A stretch of 34,400 nucleotides of DNA from a virus, in IMG/VR virus record IMGVR_UViG_3300007363_000057, positions 1 to 34,400 of that record; one strand, given 5' to 3'. Position 1 is the stretch's first letter, and every line of letters begins with the position of its first letter. Of this stretch, positions 21,189-29,748 are shown in pieces. Made by a program: the position numbers and the translations under genes. The notes under the pieces are model-generated. The model had not been told where the DNA came from. It saw only the letters and a program-made list of their open reading frames with translations, and made no database searches.

Positions 21189-23371
21189 TAGCGCCTCCCT
21201 GGAGACGGATTGACGCCGTAGCGTTGGCTCATCGGCGCGTCGAGTTCACCGCCCCGCACCATCCCCTTCACCGCCTCGCGCACCGTGACATAGAGCGCCT
21301 GCCGGCCATCCGGCCCGCGCCCGGTCGAGGTCTGCACCTCGCTGCTGCCATAGTTGTTCACAATGACATTCAGCCCGCCACCCAGGCCGCTTTTAATGTC
21401 GCTCACATCGCGGCGGGACAGCACAAACTCGCCCGGCGTCAAGAGCGCCGGGACCGTATCCTGGTTACCGAACCCGAGCACGGGGCCGCCGAAGGCAAAC
21501 CGCTGGATCAGACCGCCCGCATTCGCCTCAATCCCAGACACTGACGGGCTCCCGCCAAAGAAGTTTGGCATATTCCCCGAGAACGCCCCGGCGAGCTGCT
21601 TCGTAATGAGCTGCCCGGCGAATTGGCTGGCGATCTGCTTGGTGAAATTCAGGAACGCATTCAGCACATCCTTGAATCTGGTGATCCGGCCCTCCATCGC
21701 ATCGAAGAAAAAGCGGTTCGCCGATTGCTCGATGGTCTGAAACGACCGGCGGGCCATGTCAGCGGCGAGCCCGAACCCCGAACTCGTATCCCGCACATAG
21801 TTCCGCATCCCCGCCGCCCAGCCGTCGAAGAAGTCGCCCGAGAGCTCGTTGATCGCCCCCCGATAGCGCGTCTCCGCCTTCAGGAGGCTCGTTTCGAGTT
21901 CTTGCTCCGTCTTCCCGATCCGGCTCCGCATACTCTGCAGGGCGTCTTCATCGGACGTCTGCCAGGCGATCAAGAGCCGGCCCGCCGTCTCGGTGGTGAT
22001 ATCCAACTCCTTGCCGAGCTCGGCCCGAACGAGATCGAGCCGCGTCGCTAAGATCATTTCATTCGAGCCGCCGACCTTCTCGCCGTACTCCTGCCACGCC
22101 TTCAGGTTCTCAATGAGGCCGTCGCGCTCTCTCACCCGCGCCGCCTCACTCACCGAGACTTGCAGTTTAGTCTGCTCGACGATCAGCCTTCCCTGGCGCT
22201 CTTGATAGGCGTCATCTTCTTGCTCGCGCTGCAGCTGTCGCTCCGTTTGCAGACGGTAGAGATCGACCCCTTCGGTGCGGAGCCTATTTTCAATCTCGAT
22301 GGCGCGATTGCTCGCGAGGTGAATTTCCAGCAGCGCCTTGCCGAGCTTTTCCTGATCCGCCACCTGCGAGATCGGCGACTTGCCGCCACCACTCTCTCCA
22401 CCGGATCCGCCTCCGGACGGGGCCAACACGCCCGATCCCGGAGCCGGCATCCCGAGCAAATCAAACCAGAATTGCTCGCGCGGCAACGTGCCTTCACCCT
22501 TGCGATGGCCGAACCCGAGCGCCGTAAAGGCATCCATGAGCCCTTGGCCGACGCTGGTCTGCCCAAACGCATCGGACATATTTTTAAGGTTCTGCGAGAC
22601 CTGCGAGGTTTCGCTCCCGAGCTCCCTGACTTTCCCGACGAGCTTCGTGAAGCCCTCCATCGCATCGGTGAGCGTCGGGAGCAAGGCGCCCCCGAGCTGT
22701 AACGTGAGACCCCGATTCGCCGACTCTAACCGCTTAATGGCATCGTTAAAGGCGTTCGCGGCCTCGGCATCTTCTTTCGAAAGCACCACCCCGAGCCGGG
22801 ACGCTTCACTCATCAGCGCGGAAATGCCGCTCTTACCTTGATTCAGAAAGGGAATCAGATCCATCCCGGCCTTACCAAAGAGCTTGACCGCCACTTCCGT
22901 TTTCCCCGCGCCATCCGCCGAGCTCGCAAAGACCTCCGCGAGATCGAGCAGTACCTGCTCGGTCGGGCGCAGCTGACCTGAAGCGGTCAGTGCCGAGACG
23001 CCGAGCCGTCGAAAGACCGCCTCGCCATCGCCGGTCTGCCGAGCCGCTTCCACCATGTTCTGCGAGAGCGATTTCAGGCTCACAATCAGCTGCTGCTGAT
23101 CAATGTCTGCCAATTTGGCAGCATAGGAGAGCGCCGTGAAAGTTTCGACGGTCTGGCCGGCCTTCTGCGCCCCTTTGAGCGCCTCTTCCCCGAAGTTCGC
23201 CGTACTCTTCGCGATGGCAAACAACGCCGCCCCGGCTGCCGTGAGCTGCGTTTTCCAATCCTTGATAAAATTATTGAACGATCCGAGCGCCCCTTGGCTC
23301 TTCTTCAGCTCCGATTGGAACTGATCGGCCACGAGCTTGAGGACCAGCGCGAGTTCGCGATTCTCAGCCAT
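21188..23371 (-). CDS. Tail tape measure protein
   Basis: A 727-residue protein in the expected position before the minor tail genes. The N-terminal part has helical segments (ELALVLKLVADQFQSELKKS, then FNNFIKDWKTQLTAAGAALF). Residues 60-240 are a conserved helical block of TP901/lambda-type tape measures. A long coiled coil (about 330-500) follows, with charged helices such as YRLQTERQLQREQEDDAYQE. The C-terminus has the standard DTVPALLTPGEFVLSRRDV motif. The length suggests a tail of about 110 nm at 1.5 angstrom per residue. Starts at an ATG in a TAATG junction. Confidence 0.85.
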   Translation of the reverse strand: MAENRELALVLKLVADQFQSELKKSQGALGSFNNFIKDWKTQLTAAGAALFAIAKSTANFGEEALKGAQKAGQTVETFTALSYAAKLADIDQQQLIVSLKSLSQNMVEAARQTGDGEAVFRRLGVSALTASGQLRPTEQVLLDLAEVFASSADGAGKTEVAVKLFGKAGMDLIPFLNQGKSGISALMSEASRLGVVLSKEDAEAANAFNDAIKRLESANRGLTLQLGGALLPTLTDAMEGFTKLVGKVRELGSETSQVSQNLKNMSDAFGQTSVGQGLMDAFTALGFGHRKGEGTLPREQFWFDLLGMPAPGSGVLAPSGGGSGGESGGGKSPISQVADQEKLGKALLEIHLASNRAIEIENRLRTEGVDLYRLQTERQLQREQEDDAYQERQGRLIVEQTKLQVSVSEAARVRERDGLIENLKAWQEYGEKVGGSNEMILATRLDLVRAELGKELDITTETAGRLLIAWQTSDEDALQSMRSRIGKTEQELETSLLKAETRYRGAINELSGDFFDGWAAGMRNYVRDTSSGFGLAADMARRSFQTIEQSANRFFFDAMEGRITRFKDVLNAFLNFTKQIASQFAGQLITKQLAGAFSGNMPNFFGGSPSVSGIEANAGGLIQRFAFGGPVLGFGNQDTVPALLTPGEFVLSRRDVSDIKSGLGGGLNVIVNNYGSSEVQTSTGRGPDGRQALYVTVREAVKGMVRGGELDAPMSQRYGVNPSPGRR

Positions 23372-25281
23372 TACAGCACCCCCCTGACATCGTCAGCCAT
23401 CGGGAGCCGCCCGTCGAGTGATCCCACCGTAGCCAGGGCCCCAGAGACGGCCTCCAGCGTCGGCAGTCCGACCGCCCGCACGGCCTGCGCCGTTGGCAAC
23501 GCACCCACGACCCCTGCCGCATACGACATCGAGGCGGACAGATTCGTCACACGGATATAACCCACCAGACTAGAAAGGAATTGCACCGACTGAGCGAGAT
23601 CGCTCTCGGTCACCAGCCCGATCGCGAGATGCTTGTGGCGAGCCACCGGCTGCGCCAGATCTATCTCCTCGATCAGCGCCAGGCCCCGCACCTTCAGCGG
23701 CGTCACCACCGTCGCCGCGTCGGCCTCCGTCGCGAGATTGATCACCCGGAGCTTGCGGGCCGCGAGCGGCTGTGCGCTGTCGGCATCGCTCGCCTGGCCG
23801 ATACCCCGCACCTTCACCGACCTCAGCGCCTGCGCACTGCCTGTCTCACTTACCAATCCCACAAGCCGCCGGAGCGGGTTGTGGGTAATTGCCTGCGCCA
23901 GATCCGTCTCGACGACTTGCTGGAGCGCGATCGTCACCCCGCCCTGCCGCGTGATCGGCTGCGCCAGATCCGCTTCGCTTGTTTGTCCGATCGGGCGAGC
24001 CTTCTGGCTGGTGAGCGCCGCCACACTGTCCGTCTCACTCGCCAGCCCCACAAGTCGCCGCCGCGGGCTCACCGTCAGCGCCTGCGCACTGTCAGTCTCG
24101 CTCGCCTGGCCAACAAGCCGACGGCGCGGATTGACCGTGAGCGCCTGCGCGAGATCCGTTTCACTCGCCTGTCCGATCTGGCGAGCCTTCCGGCTGGTGA
24201 GCGCCTGTGCCGCATCGGTTTCGGTTGCCTGACCAATAGCCCGTATCTTCAGCGTGGCAAGCGGCTGCGCGGCGTCCGCCTCCGTCGCCAGATTGATCAC
24301 GCGGCGCTTACGGGACGCGAACGCCTGGGCACTGTCGGCCTCGCTCGCCTGGCCAATACCCCGCACCTTCACCGACCTCAGCGCCTGCGCACTGTCCGTC
24401 TCGCTCGCCAATCCCACGAGCCGCCGACGCGGGTTCACGGTAATCGCCTGCGCCAGATCCGTCTCGACGGCTTGATTGACCGGAGCCGAAAGGGCCGGAT
24501 CGGCGACCCCTCGGAGGACATCTCCTCCGCGCAGGGTGGATTGACGCATCGTAAATGGCGGACCATTAGGGGGCGGAGTCGAATCCTGCGTCGGGGAAAA
24601 TACGCCATCGGCAGTGAGCCTGCGCGGATGGTCGGCTATCGTGGTCCCCGTGACTGTAGCGGAGCCAGCGAGCGACCCCATTGAGCCATCGAGTTCAGGG
24701 GAATACTGCCCGATCAGCGGATAGTACGCCACCAGGCCACGCCGGAAGAAGCTCGGCGCATAGCCCTTCGCAAGCGCCGCATGGATCCCTGCATCCAAGA
24801 GAATATTCCACCAGCCCAGCTCTGCCGCGAGACCGTTATATTTGTTACCCGACCCGGCGAACCGCTGGCCGATGGTCATCCCGACAGTATTGGTCCGCAG
24901 TGAGGCCCCAGCCGGCGTCGAGGTCTCAGTGACCGTCTGGCTCACCCCGTCCACATACATGACGGGATCGTTAGCAGTGGAACCGCCATCATAGGACACG
25001 GAAATATGATGCCAGCCTCCTGAGGACGGAGCCGGGCATGTCCAGGTCCCCGCCGTGGTCAACCAGTTGGCGGTAAATTCAAAGACGTTCGAGCCAGCCG
25101 GGGCAAAGAGCTGCACGTTGCCGTTTGAACCAGGGGTGTCGCGCCACTCCCATAACCGCCCGTCCGCCGCGCCGTACGCGGTGACGTTGACCCATCCGGC
25201 GAACGATCGCAGCGTGTACGGCGAGAGCGCGTTGGCCGTCACGAGATAGTCGTTCGATGAGCTCGAAAACCCTCGGGCCAT
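23371..25281 (-). CDS. LamG-domain protein with tandem 20-aa repeats, 636 aa
   Basis: Residues 1-205 form a LamG/concanavalin-like lectin domain (LRSFAGWVNVTAYGAADGRL; GGWHHISVSYDGG; MYVDGVSQ) followed by LVAYYPLIG and DHPRRL, common to phage LamG proteins. Residues about 272-567 are 15 tandem repeats of about 20 residues with a core SETDSAQAL and a basic spacer (RRRLVGLA or KVRGIGQA). A short C-terminal domain closes the protein. Similar ETD-repeat proteins occur in environmental phages. It lies between the chaperone/tube genes and the tape measure, in an accessory block. It is probably an adhesin or virion surface protein with an adjustable stalk. Confidence 0.65.
   Translation of the reverse strand: MARGFSSSSNDYLVTANALSPYTLRSFAGWVNVTAYGAADGRLWEWRDTPGSNGNVQLFAPAGSNVFEFTANWLTTAGTWTCPAPSSGGWHHISVSYDGGSTANDPVMYVDGVSQTVTETSTPAGASLRTNTVGMTIGQRFAGSGNKYNGLAAELGWWNILLDAGIHAALAKGYAPSFFRRGLVAYYPLIGQYSPELDGSMGSLAGSATVTGTTIADHPRRLTADGVFSPTQDSTPPPNGPPFTMRQSTLRGGDVLRGVADPALSAPVNQAVETDLAQAITVNPRRRLVGLASETDSAQALRSVKVRGIGQASEADSAQAFASRKRRVINLATEADAAQPLATLKIRAIGQATETDAAQALTSRKARQIGQASETDLAQALTVNPRRRLVGQASETDSAQALTVSPRRRLVGLASETDSVAALTSQKARPIGQTSEADLAQPITRQGGVTIALQQVVETDLAQAITHNPLRRLVGLVSETGSAQALRSVKVRGIGQASDADSAQPLAARKLRVINLATEADAATVVTPLKVRGLALIEEIDLAQPVARHKHLAIGLVTESDLAQSVQFLSSLVGYIRVTNLSASMSYAAGVVGALPTAQAVRAVGLPTLEAVSGALATVGSLDGRLPMADDVRGVL
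23581..24468 (-). repeat. Fifteen 60-63 bp coding tandem repeats
   Basis: The repeats encode about 20-residue units with a conserved E-T/A-D and A-Q-A/P-L core. Several copies are nearly identical in DNA: the block coding KVRGIGQAS near 23790-23820 is repeated near 24345-24375, with identical stretches such as CCTTCACCGACCTCAGCGCC. The array suggests unit duplication and recombination. Confidence 0.7.
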
Positions 25282-25778
25282 TACGCCTCCCGCACCACAA
25301 TCCGGACCAGCTCCGCATCGGTCGCGATATCATCCGTGCCACTGGTGCCGTCGGCATCGCGTCGGACCTTCAGTCGGAACGGTTCATTCGCTGCCAAGCT
25401 ATCAATCTGCGCGGTCGTATGCGTGATACTGATTTTCGTCGGAATGCCACTGGTGGCACTCGCACTGCCCCCGGCACTCTGGAAGCTCCCGCTGAACGAA
25501 TCGGCGTCGAGATCCGGCCCTCCGTCATTCATCCGCTCCACGTCGGTCTGAAACCGGAACGAGCCGGTCGTGGCACTGGTCAGCGCCACATACAGATCAA
25601 TCACGAGACTCCCGCCGTTGTAATGGGCCGGCAGTACACCCTCAAAATACGCCTCCTCATCCGTCGCCCCGTCGAAATCGAGCACGGGATGATTGTTCCG
25701 CAGATCGGGCGTCGCATAATTCGATGTCGGGAATGTCGCCGCCAGCGGCGTGAATACAACCAGCGTATCTCCAGTCAT
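25281..25778 (-). CDS. Conserved phage structural-like protein, 165 aa
   Basis: Motifs YATPDLRNNHPVLDFDGATD, EEAYFEGVLPAHYNGG and a strand-rich centre (LVIDLYVALTSATTGSFRFQ) match a protein often found in the tail-region blocks of environmental phages. It is paired here, as usual, with an 85-residue protein coupled by ATGA. It is probably a virion surface or fibre-associated beta-sandwich. No functional data are recalled for the family. Confidence 0.55.
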   Translation of the reverse strand: MTGDTLVVFTPLAATFPTSNYATPDLRNNHPVLDFDGATDEEAYFEGVLPAHYNGGSLVIDLYVALTSATTGSFRFQTDVERMNDGGPDLDADSFSGSFQSAGGSASATSGIPTKISITHTTAQIDSLAANEPFRLKVRRDADGTSGTDDIATDAELVRIVVREA

Positions 25779-26032
25779 GGCTCCACCTCATAGCGCCGCG
25801 AGAGCACGTAATAGAGAATCTGCAATTTCTGCTTGGTCGTGAGCGCGGTGCGGGCCGGCAGCGGAATGGCAGTATTGAATGCCGCCTGGTTACTGTCGGC
25901 CCACGCATCGATGGCGTTCACCGCCGCCTGCAAATCCGGCTTCGACAGATTGAACACCACCCGCAGCGCCGAGAGTTGTTCGGCAAATCGTTTCAGGATG
26001 CTGAGTCGATCAGGGTCAGAGAGTACCGCCAT
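25775..26032 (-). CDS. Conserved phage protein, 85 aa
   Basis: A small protein with SILKRFAEQLSAL and PDLQAAVNAIDAWADSNQAA, FNTAIPLPARTALTTKQKLQ and YVLSRRYEV. It is a four-helix pattern that recurs immediately before the beta-sandwich protein described above in many phage genomes. It may act as a clamp or chaperone for its neighbour. The start is supported by a Shine-Dalgarno sequence (GGAGGTGGC) just upstream. Confidence 0.55.
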   Translation of the reverse strand: MAVLSDPDRLSILKRFAEQLSALRVVFNLSKPDLQAAVNAIDAWADSNQAAFNTAIPLPARTALTTKQKLQILYYVLSRRYEVEP

Positions 26033-26041
26033 GCCACCTCC

Positions 26042-27022
26042 TCAATCCTTCACCTTCGTAAGCACTAATGCGCTCCCCGTCTCAACACTCGTTGCGGTCG
26101 CCGTTTCTGAGCCATGCCAGATCTCTAGGTCTCCGGCGTCGCTCACCACCAGAACGCATTCGATCACGTTGGTAATATCGGATGCGGTCGTCGTCACACC
26201 GCCGGTATAGGGGCCTAGATTCGGCGTGCTCGTGGCCTCGGTCTTGACCGCCCAGGCTTCCCAGAGCTGCCCGTTCGCGCCCACATCATCCGCCGTCCCG
26301 TTCCCTGCCGTTGTCCCGCTGGTCGGGAATTGCAGCACGCAGCTCATTTTGGTGACGGTGCCGGTATAGTTGATGCCATAACCCAACCCCACCGTCGCGG
26401 TCGCGGATCGCACGATGAGGTTGTAGCGCGCGACATAGGTCCCAGCCGTCAGCCCGGTGGCCTGCAAACCCGTCACCTCCGTCGCCGTCGTCGAGGAGAT
26501 CGAATGCTGTGCGGTCAGCGTATAGGTCCAGGGCGTGCGCTGCATCACCCGCTTATCGGTGATTTGGTTGCTCGCCATCGTGGTATCGTTCGCGGGCACA
26601 TAGACGACCGCCAACACGATACTGTTCGCCGGAATCGCTGGGTAGACCGGCGAAGCCGCCGCCGTTCCCGCTGTGGCGGACTTCGCGCACGCATTATCCG
26701 CGACGATCAAATCAAAGCGCGGATTCGTTGCGTGGGCGGTCGTGATTGTCACATTGCCCGCCGCCACATCACACGTCGTACCCCCAACGTGAATAGTGCC
26801 CGAGGCCACGGCGACGGTCATGTCAGGCGAGCCCTGCGCCGTGACCGCCGCGCCTTGATAGACCCCGCTGCCATCGATGCCCGCGACGAGAATATCGAGA
26901 TCGACCTTATCGACCTGCGCCTGCGCCGCGTTAAACGCATCACTGACGTTCGGAATCGTGAAATCCGCCCGCGCCGGACTGGCCAGCAGCAGCGCGAGCA
27001 GCAGGATCGTTAAGGCTTGCAT
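26042..27022 (-). CDS. Sec-exported phage protein with beta structure, 326 aa
   Basis: It begins with a clear signal peptide (MQALTILLLALLLASPARA) and then DFTIPNVSDAFNAAQAQVDK. The middle resembles phage baseplate/fibre proteins that start with a coiled trimer and a YQGAAVTAQGSPDMTVAVAS region. The C-terminal half is strand-rich (TLTAQHSISSTTATEVTGLQ; TYVARYNLIVRSATATVGLG). Its ATG overlaps the upstream gene by 13 bases. Without the signal peptide it would be called a fibre protein. Export by the host Sec system is the inference from the signal. Confidence 0.6.
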   Translation of the reverse strand: MQALTILLLALLLASPARADFTIPNVSDAFNAAQAQVDKVDLDILVAGIDGSGVYQGAAVTAQGSPDMTVAVASGTIHVGGTTCDVAAGNVTITTAHATNPRFDLIVADNACAKSATAGTAAASPVYPAIPANSIVLAVVYVPANDTTMASNQITDKRVMQRTPWTYTLTAQHSISSTTATEVTGLQATGLTAGTYVARYNLIVRSATATVGLGYGINYTGTVTKMSCVLQFPTSGTTAGNGTADDVGANGQLWEAWAVKTEATSTPNLGPYTGGVTTTASDITNVIECVLVVSDAGDLEIWHGSETATATSVETGSALVLTKVKD

Positions 27023-28350
27023 GTGATGGTCCTCTTGGTGCCGGTGCCGGTCGTCAAGGCCCTGGTATAGCGTGTCGGATCACAGGCGATGAACACTTTG
27101 TCACCGCTCATCGTCACTGTCGCCGGCGGAACGGGCACCGGAGCTGGCACAGGATCATGAACCGGCGCAGGGACCGGAGGCGGCACAGGGCTGGGAGTCG
27201 GCAGCGGGACAGGATCTGGCGACACGGTCCCCACCGGCATCTGCACGCAGCGCTGCTGGCCACTCTCGCTCAGCCAGGGGCTCGCGAGACTTCCCCGCAC
27301 GGCCCGCGCATCCCAGCACGCTCCGCGATCACCGGTTGTTTCAGGCAGCGCAGAAAACGTCTGCGCATAGGTGCCGGTCGTGCTATCGAGATTTGCGGCG
27401 ATCGGCTCCCAGGCCCAGCCGTTCGCAAAATGTTTCCAGCGCAATTCATAGCGAATCGTCGCATCCGTGGTAGGCTGCCACGAGAGCGTGGCGGAGGCGT
27501 TCGTTAGGGCCTGCGCGTCAGACGGAATGATCCACTGCCAGGCCAGCGAGAGCCGGTCTGTGAGCGCCTCCCACAATTCTGTAACACGAAGATTGATCAC
27601 GGGGGCCGGAGGCGTCGTATCGATCGTCCCCCCCAGGCATCCAATCCGGGCATTGCCGACCGCGAGCCGGTCCAGCCAGATACTCCCCAGGCCCGTTTGC
27701 CGATATAGGCGATTGTTGGCAAATAAGGAGTTGTCGCCCGTTTGGCGATATTGAATATCTGTGCGATTCAATATCTGGACGCCATCGGCCCAGGCTTGCT
27801 GCACGCCGTTGGCGACGCCAGGCGTATTGAGTTGCTCGTACGTTTCAAGGCAGACCCATTGATTCTTGGGCATCGTGTACGAGGTAAAGATATTGGAGGA
27901 CGCCCCCACAGCCGGCACATTCTGGTCGGTGACAAAGAAGGTGCCATTCCCCCACATGCCAAAGCCCCACCAATTACTATTGGGGCCGGTCGTATCGGAG
28001 CGCATGAGCTTGGTGTACACATCGGACCAGGTAAACCCGCTGCTGACCCGGATATAGAAGCGCCGCCAGAACGTGCCCGTGTTGGTGAAGAGACGGTCAC
28101 TGAACCCCCCGCAATTCGTTTGCGCCGCCGCATCGGGGTAGCAGACCGCATCGAAGTTATAGCGAAGCGAACCAGCCCCGCTGAACTTCACGGTCGTATC
28201 AAACGTCATCGGGGTGGAGGCGTACCCAGTCGGGAGCGTATAGCCGGTATTGCCGGACTCCAGTTCATCGTCCCAATACGTCGCCGCCTGCGCGGGCGCA
28301 CTCCAACACCACACACTCATCAGCAAGAGGCCTATCTTGATGATCATCAT
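27010..28350 (-). CDS. Sec-exported lectin/lyase-like protein with Pro-rich linker, 446 aa
   Basis: Started at the ATG at 28350, behind GGGGGGG, directly at a signal peptide (MMIIKIGLLLMSVWCWSAPA). Mature residues 25-240 form a jelly-roll pattern (YWDDELESGNTGYTLPTGYA; WGFGMWGNGTFFVTDQ; QWVCLETYEQLNTPGVANGV; QAWADGVQIL) as in polysaccharide lyase or concanavalin-type enzymes. A FnIII-like domain follows (about 245-385), then a Pro/Val linker (PLPTPSPVPPPVPAPVHDPV) and a small C-terminal domain with two cysteines. Binding or cleavage of a surface polysaccharide is possible. No catalytic residues were assigned. Confidence 0.6.
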   Translation of the reverse strand: MMIIKIGLLLMSVWCWSAPAQAATYWDDELESGNTGYTLPTGYASTPMTFDTTVKFSGAGSLRYNFDAVCYPDAAAQTNCGGFSDRLFTNTGTFWRRFYIRVSSGFTWSDVYTKLMRSDTTGPNSNWWGFGMWGNGTFFVTDQNVPAVGASSNIFTSYTMPKNQWVCLETYEQLNTPGVANGVQQAWADGVQILNRTDIQYRQTGDNSLFANNRLYRQTGLGSIWLDRLAVGNARIGCLGGTIDTTPPAPVINLRVTELWEALTDRLSLAWQWIIPSDAQALTNASATLSWQPTTDATIRYELRWKHFANGWAWEPIAANLDSTTGTYAQTFSALPETTGDRGACWDARAVRGSLASPWLSESGQQRCVQMPVGTVSPDPVPLPTPSPVPPPVPAPVHDPVPAPVPVPPATVTMSGDKVFIACDPTRYTRALTTGTGTKRTITCKP

Positions 28351-28434
28351 CCCCCCCATTAGTTCATCAGAAAGCTGCCGATCGCCCTCCGTGGGCGCGT
28401 CGCGCGCAGGCACTGCAAGCACGTCCCTCCTCGC

Positions 28435-28908
28435 TTAACTCGCCCGGTAGAACCCGGCTGCCGCGATCTGCGCCGTGATGTCGGAGCCGTCCGGCGTCAC
28501 CACGAAATCATGGAGCGTCAACGGCACGATGTTCGCGTCTGTGCCGCCCGTCGTATCGTTATCATAGGCCACCACCACATCATTCCATCCATCGCCGGCT
28601 GCCACGCCGGTCCACGTCTGATCGGGAATGTCGAGATCGACCCGATCGTTCGTATCGTCCGGAGCAAACGCCACAATGTCGGCGTCCGTCAGCACTTTGC
28701 GGGCATAGCCGGAATTCGTGACTTCGTTGGTCGTGCCAGCGACCAGCGCGGTGACGGTATCCACATCGCGCAGCGTCGCGTCCGACTCGATGCCCGACGT
28801 CGCCAGCACCAGAATGATCAGCGCCGAGTTGGCCGGATCGTTGGTATCGACCCGGTTATACAGTTCCGCGACCCGACCCTTCGCAATATTGAAGACCAAA
28901 TCAGCCAC
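28435..28908 (-). CDS. Conserved phage structural-like protein, 157 aa
   Basis: A 157-residue acidic protein (pattern AKGRVAELYNRVDTNDPANS; IVLATSGIESDATLRDVDTV; FAPDDTNDRVDLDIPDQTW; GWNDVVVAYDND) that resembles a common small virion protein in the tail block of environmental phages. It overlaps the upstream gene by eight bases and is followed by an 84-base untranslated gap before the next gene. Specific role unknown. Confidence 0.55.
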   Translation of the reverse strand: MADLVFNIAKGRVAELYNRVDTNDPANSALIILVLATSGIESDATLRDVDTVTALVAGTTNEVTNSGYARKVLTDADIVAFAPDDTNDRVDLDIPDQTWTGVAAGDGWNDVVVAYDNDTTGGTDANIVPLTLHDFVVTPDGSDITAQIAAAGFYRAS

Positions 28909-29305
28909 GAGCCACCTCCTTCACATGCGCCTTCCGCTTCGGCGTGATCCCCTGAGCCAGATACAGGTCCTCACGGCGCTGCGCTTCGGTCTTTGCGCCA
29001 TACGCCGCCTGCTGCTGGGCGTCCAGCACGCAGTCATAGTAATGGATCACCTCGTAGCCAGCCGCTGCTGACGCGCAGGGATATTTCCCGGGCACGCGCA
29101 AGATGGTGTACCGCAACGATTCCGGTTGAGCCTGCAGGGTCAGGACATCCCCATGAATCGAGATCCACCCTTCCGTAAGTCCGGCGGCCACCAGCTCGGC
29201 TGAAAAATGCTGAGCCCGCGTCGTGCCGGTATGCTGCACTTCCACATAGGCCAACACCGGCACGGCGCCATCCGCCCCTGACTTGTAGTGTCGCTTCAAT
29301 CGCAT
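28901..29305 (-). CDS. Hypothetical phage protein, 134 aa
   Basis: A strand-rich N-terminal part (VPVLAYVEVQHTGTTRAQHF; WISIHGDVLTLQ) is followed by a segment YTILRVPGKYPCASAAAGYE and a charged helix (EAQRREDLYLAQGITPKRKA). The ending is basic. No family is recognised; it is in the accessory structural block and probably associated with the 157-residue protein. Confidence 0.5.
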   Translation of the reverse strand: MRLKRHYKSGADGAVPVLAYVEVQHTGTTRAQHFSAELVAAGLTEGWISIHGDVLTLQAQPESLRYTILRVPGKYPCASAAAGYEVIHYYDCVLDAQQQAAYGAKTEAQRREDLYLAQGITPKRKAHVKEVARG

Positions 29306-29316
29306 GACTCGCCTCC

Positions 29317-29736
29317 TTAGCTCACCTTATTGAGATTCCGCACGGGATAATCCACTTCGTACTTGAGTCGCTTCGTGCTGCTATACCCCACCTCGATCAA
29401 GAGCCGATGCCACTCCAACTCCGTGGCGGCATTCGCAAGACTGTTATCGAGCGCGACGGGCTCGATCGTCAGCAGCCCGCTGGTGGCATGGATCGTCCCG
29501 CGTCCCACGTTCTTGATATCCACCTGCGTGACACTATTGATGATGGGCTGAGACGGTTCATCGCGGGCGTAGATCGTGAGTGTGGCGGTCTGGATCGCCG
29601 CCAGCGGCACCGCCGCACCGGTCTCATCGAGCAAGGTCATCGTGATGCGCGGCCCGGACGATTGCTCCGGCACAACAAGCTCAGCCCCGCCGGCATCTTT
29701 CAGGATCGTCAGATTTTCTTTGATCGGTGCCGCCAT
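29317..29736 (-). CDS. Phage structural-like protein, 139 aa
   Basis: First gene after the tail-assembly chaperones; AGGAG lies ten bases upstream of its ATG. The sequence is mostly strands (PRITMTLLDETGAAVPLAAI; TLTIYARDEPS; GLLTIEPVALDN) and fits an Ig-like beta domain (ATLEWHRLLIEV-type). Such a fold is common in tail or baseplate decorations. It opens the accessory block between chaperones and tape measure. Confidence 0.5.
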   Translation of the reverse strand: MAAPIKENLTILKDAGGAELVVPEQSSGPRITMTLLDETGAAVPLAAIQTATLTIYARDEPSQPIINSVTQVDIKNVGRGTIHATSGLLTIEPVALDNSLANAATELEWHRLLIEVGYSSTKRLKYEVDYPVRNLNKVS

Positions 29737-29748
29737 TGCGCCGCGCTC

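Noticed and set aside
23581-24468. CRISPR-like regular 60-bp repeats
   Set aside because: The units are in frame, encode a conserved amino-acid core and vary throughout; there are no separate spacers.
23581-24684. A 367-codon plus-strand open frame with repeats
   Set aside because: It is the antisense image of the repeat-rich LamG gene; its repeats come from the coding repeats on the other strand.
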